Shown here: piece by piece, positions 23,501 to 24,072 of the stretch
Layout of the letters: every line of letters begins with the position of its first letter
Numbering within the stretch: position 1 is the stretch's first letter
From: an uncultured delta proteobacterium
GTDB taxonomy: Bacteria; Myxococcota_A; Bradymonadia; REDH01
Assembly (NCBI GenBank): GCA_903873545.1
Contig: CAIQPA010000213.1
Location: forward strand, 1-24,072
Reading direction: 5' to 3'
Length of the DNA: 24,072 nucleotides
The notes under the pieces: model-generated
What the model was told of the DNA's origin: nothing
Databases searched by the model: none
What the model saw: the letters and a program-made list of their open reading frames with translations, nothing else
Program-made: the position numbers and the translations under genes

Positions 23501-23538
23501 ACTACACGGTTACCACCGCCGCGGGCGCCTGCCCGTAG
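20524..23538 (+). CDS. Giant cysteine-rich repeat lipoprotein B (13 repeats)
   Basis: A 1004-residue predicted lipoprotein with the same domain order as protein A. Lipobox LAA-C28 with Gly at +2; Gly/Ser/Thr/Asp linker; Myxococcus cysteine-rich repeat from C75 (CGNGVREIGEACDDGN); cysteine spacer; thrombospondin-3-like DADGDTICDQDD segment; then blocks of 7, 4 and 2 Asp/Cys repeats separated and closed by three pre-peptidase-like beta domains. These domains share GS-x-[YF]-DTVLY-x-R, CNDD and a late VDGF-x-x-x-GxY strand with those of protein A. Protein A and B almost certainly arose by duplication, followed by repeat gain or loss mainly in the first block (13 against 7). GGAG lies five bases before the ATG. 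No MYXO-CTERM tail; export and surface location are inferred from the lipobox. Confidence 0.88.
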   Translation: MSSRVPLLLCRAGASTGAVLLFSWLAACGTNAGGGARIDPTQVDSGGSGGGSSDTTGDATADTSTDGSGTVETSCGNGVREIGEACDDGNTTNGDGCDADCSVTSGAACAACAASADCGSVAPLCATIGTSTACLANCDAAGGCGDGFVCSPTTVDGVDRAACIPASGSCEATCADADGDTICDQDDICASGDDRIDTDGDGTPDGCEGIELCTNGIDDDNNGLVDCFDASCAADASCAIVSREVCANLIDDDRNGLTDCADPICSSEPGCVVLAEICGNGTDDDGNGLADCADAACASEPGCVVISLEVCDNGIDDDGNGRIDCADAACSTDPGCVVVGPEICGNGLDDDGNGRIDCADGACAADASCLVGPEICGNGIDDDRNGFTDCGDVACSSDPSCAPSSEICDDLADNDGDRLIDCGDPDCSADPACPVGPQLCTSPNLFGPFGSRTGATSTLADNQAGSCAVSDGPETVYSFTPTAGGTLCARTLGSSYDTVLYVRTACTDAASEVACNDDATFSQQSQLAFTAVAGQQYFFFVDGFTGASGSYALTLSAGACPARTRENCTDGLDNDFDLFTDCADTDCDADPACIIAPEDCEDGIDNDRDSFVDCDDTDCFTFPICLPEALCDNGIDDDGDNDIDCFDLDCLGDIACPTLEICDDSADNDGDGLIDCDDPECIATPGCAIAEQTCADPNITDGYGSFFGLTDALADNYDPGCQRSAAPEAVWRFNPPATGTVCINTIGSAFDTVLYARTTCGGARDIDCNDDTLGQQSEIELNVTAGTPVYLFVDGFENSTGDYRLTIAEGACTVRVETLCTDGLDNDGDTDTDCNDNDCDADPACIPPPETICNDGRDNDNDGNTDCNDTDCAADPVCAPFAGTCTIPLILNLAAANTGTIQDVGSNRTGNCGGGGTPEQIWTVAAPVTTASDLCVTVNATGFTPILHYRDDTCTQRAGEQDCVNGTGSTASMTVALQPGVVSYIIVDGGPGDYTVTTAAGACP
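21154..21822 (+). repeat. Repeat block B1: 7 Asp/Cys repeats
   Basis: Seven repeats of about 32 residues. Most are of the DDD-x-NG variant (CGNGIDDDGNGR-like), and the last is of the DNDGDR type, exactly as the last repeat of block A1. Confidence 0.9.
22219..22584 (+). repeat. Repeat block B2: 4 Asp/Cys repeats
   Basis: Four repeats between the first and second beta domains of protein B, opening with ENCTDGLDND, matching the start of block A2. Confidence 0.88.
22972..23157 (+). repeat. Repeat block B3: 2 Asp/Cys repeats
   Basis: Two repeats between the second and third beta domains of protein B, with DCNDNDC and DCNDTDC cores; one repeat fewer than block A3. Confidence 0.88.
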
Positions 23539-23545
23539 TGTGGCT

Positions 23546-23573
23546 GGCGGCACTGCGCCGCCTACTTGCCTCC
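23546..23573 (+). terminator. GC hairpin plus shared 12-base motif after repeat protein B
   Basis: GGCGGC (23546-23551) and GCCGCC (23557-23562) form a perfect 6-base stem with a five-base loop, 7 bases after the stop. CTACTTGCCTCC (23562-23573) starts at its last base and is identical to the motif at 16558-16569, which also follows a hairpin. No T-run follows. The rest of the gap to 23628 shows only the GGAG ribosome site (23619-23622). Confidence 0.4.
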
Positions 23574-23628
23574 AAATCAACGAAGCAATAGCGGGTCGGC
23601 ATCGGTTCTTCTCTCGACGGAGTTGGCG

Positions 23629-24072
23629 ATGCCGACCATCTTTTTGCCCCGCGCCTTGGGCGCATCCTCGCTCCGAGCGGCCCTGTTTCAGCTGGTTCTG
23701 GCGTTGGCACTCGTCGTGCCCGCAGCCGGACGAGCTGCCACCATCACGGTCGATACCCTGCTCGACCCTGCGGTGAACCTTGCCGCCCCCACCTCGCTGC
23801 GTGAGGCCATCACCGCGGCCAACGCGCTCCCAGGCGACGACATCATCGACCTCCGCGGCCTCTCCGGTACGCTGGTGCTCTCGCAGGCGACTGCGCTGCC
23901 CGCGATCAGCTCCAACGTTCAGATCCTTGGCCCAGGTGCTGATGTGCTCACCGTAGACCGGACGAGCGCCACCGCCTTCGGTCTGCTCTCCGTGAGCGCT
24001 GGGACCGTGTCGATCTCCGGCCTCAGACTCACCCGCGGCAGCCGCGCAGATGGCGGCGCGCTGCTGGTCTCG
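23629..24072 (+). CDS. Exported CSLREAI-type beta-helix protein (partial)
   Basis: The first 148 residues are present and the gene runs off the right edge. A Sec signal peptide ends around VPAAGRA-ATI (residues 31-37); there is no lipobox. The mature start has TITVDTLLDP..., TSLREAITAANALPGDDIIDL and repeated short strands (GTLVLSQATALPAISSNVQILGPGADVLTV). This matches the N-terminal SLREAI motif of large secreted right-handed beta-helix proteins; the usual cysteine before SLREAI is a threonine here. Glycine-rich turns (GALLVS) at the edge fit a continuing beta-helix. GGAG lies six bases before the ATG. The role is unknown, likely cell-surface or adhesion-like. Confidence 0.82.
   Translation, partial: MPTIFLPRALGASSLRAALFQLVLALALVVPAAGRAATITVDTLLDPAVNLAAPTSLREAITAANALPGDDIIDLRGLSGTLVLSQATALPAISSNVQILGPGADVLTVDRTSATAFGLLSVSAGTVSISGLRLTRGSRADGGALLVS

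Noticed and set aside
16632..23538. MYXO-CTERM or similar C-terminal sorting signal on the repeat lipoproteins
   Set aside because: Both end directly in the GACP of the last beta domain, with no hydrophobic helix or basic tail.
22054..23580. Long minus-strand open frame under repeat protein B
   Set aside because: Its low-complexity Val/Ala/Gly composition mirrors the Asp/Cys repeats of the real gene.

Overview
This window is GC-rich bacterial DNA, densely packed with genes on both strands. The best guess for the source is a myxobacterium-like organism (Myxococcota, former Deltaproteobacteria). The evidence is indirect: many lipoproteins with Asp/Ser/Thr/Gly-rich linkers after the lipidated cysteine, 'Myxococcus cysteine-rich' and DND-type repeats, an MbnP/MbnH pair of the type known from Myxococcus, and a textbook sigma-54 promoter. 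There is no rRNA, tRNA, transposase, integrase, phage or CRISPR signal, so this looks like ordinary chromosome. Ten of the sixteen proteins are predicted to be exported, eight of them as lipoproteins.

Layout. (1) 1-1516, minus: nadC followed by birA with an ATGA stop/start overlap; birA runs off the left edge. (2) 1612-2973, plus: an exported HExxH metallopeptidase-like protein, divergent from nadC. (3) 2977-9728, minus: a TerC-family membrane protein, two tandem paralogous alpha/beta-hydrolase lipoproteins, a small zinc-ribbon protein and a GAF-domain protein. (4) 9918-13078, plus: a Fur-family regulator, MbnP, MbnH and a third lipoprotein, every junction overlapping. (5) 13282-24072, plus: a beta-propeller lipoprotein behind a sigma-54 promoter, two giant cysteine-rich repeat lipoproteins of identical architecture, and the start of an exported beta-helix protein.

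The most interesting unit is region 4. MbnH is a di-heme MauG/peroxidase-like enzyme, and MbnP is its periplasmic substrate, in which a tryptophan is oxidised to kynurenine to make a copper site. Here the pair is joined by a Fur-family metalloregulator at the front and an uncharacterised lipoprotein at the back. All three lipoproteins of this operon have Asp at position +2 (Cys-Asp-Glu), which is the inner-membrane retention signal in E. coli, whereas the five other lipoproteins in the window have Ser, Gly or Ala there. The leader before the Fur gene can also fold so that one strand pairs either with an upstream copy or with the ribosome binding site.

Region 5 looks like a surface or envelope programme. 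A perfect -24/-12 promoter with upstream dyads drives the propeller gene. The two repeat lipoproteins carry 21 and 13 Asp/Cys repeats, broken in both cases by three pre-peptidase-like beta domains. Start sites were moved inward from the longest open frames wherever a lipobox, family length or Shine-Dalgarno sequence demanded it. All functions are read by eye from motifs; no database search was possible.
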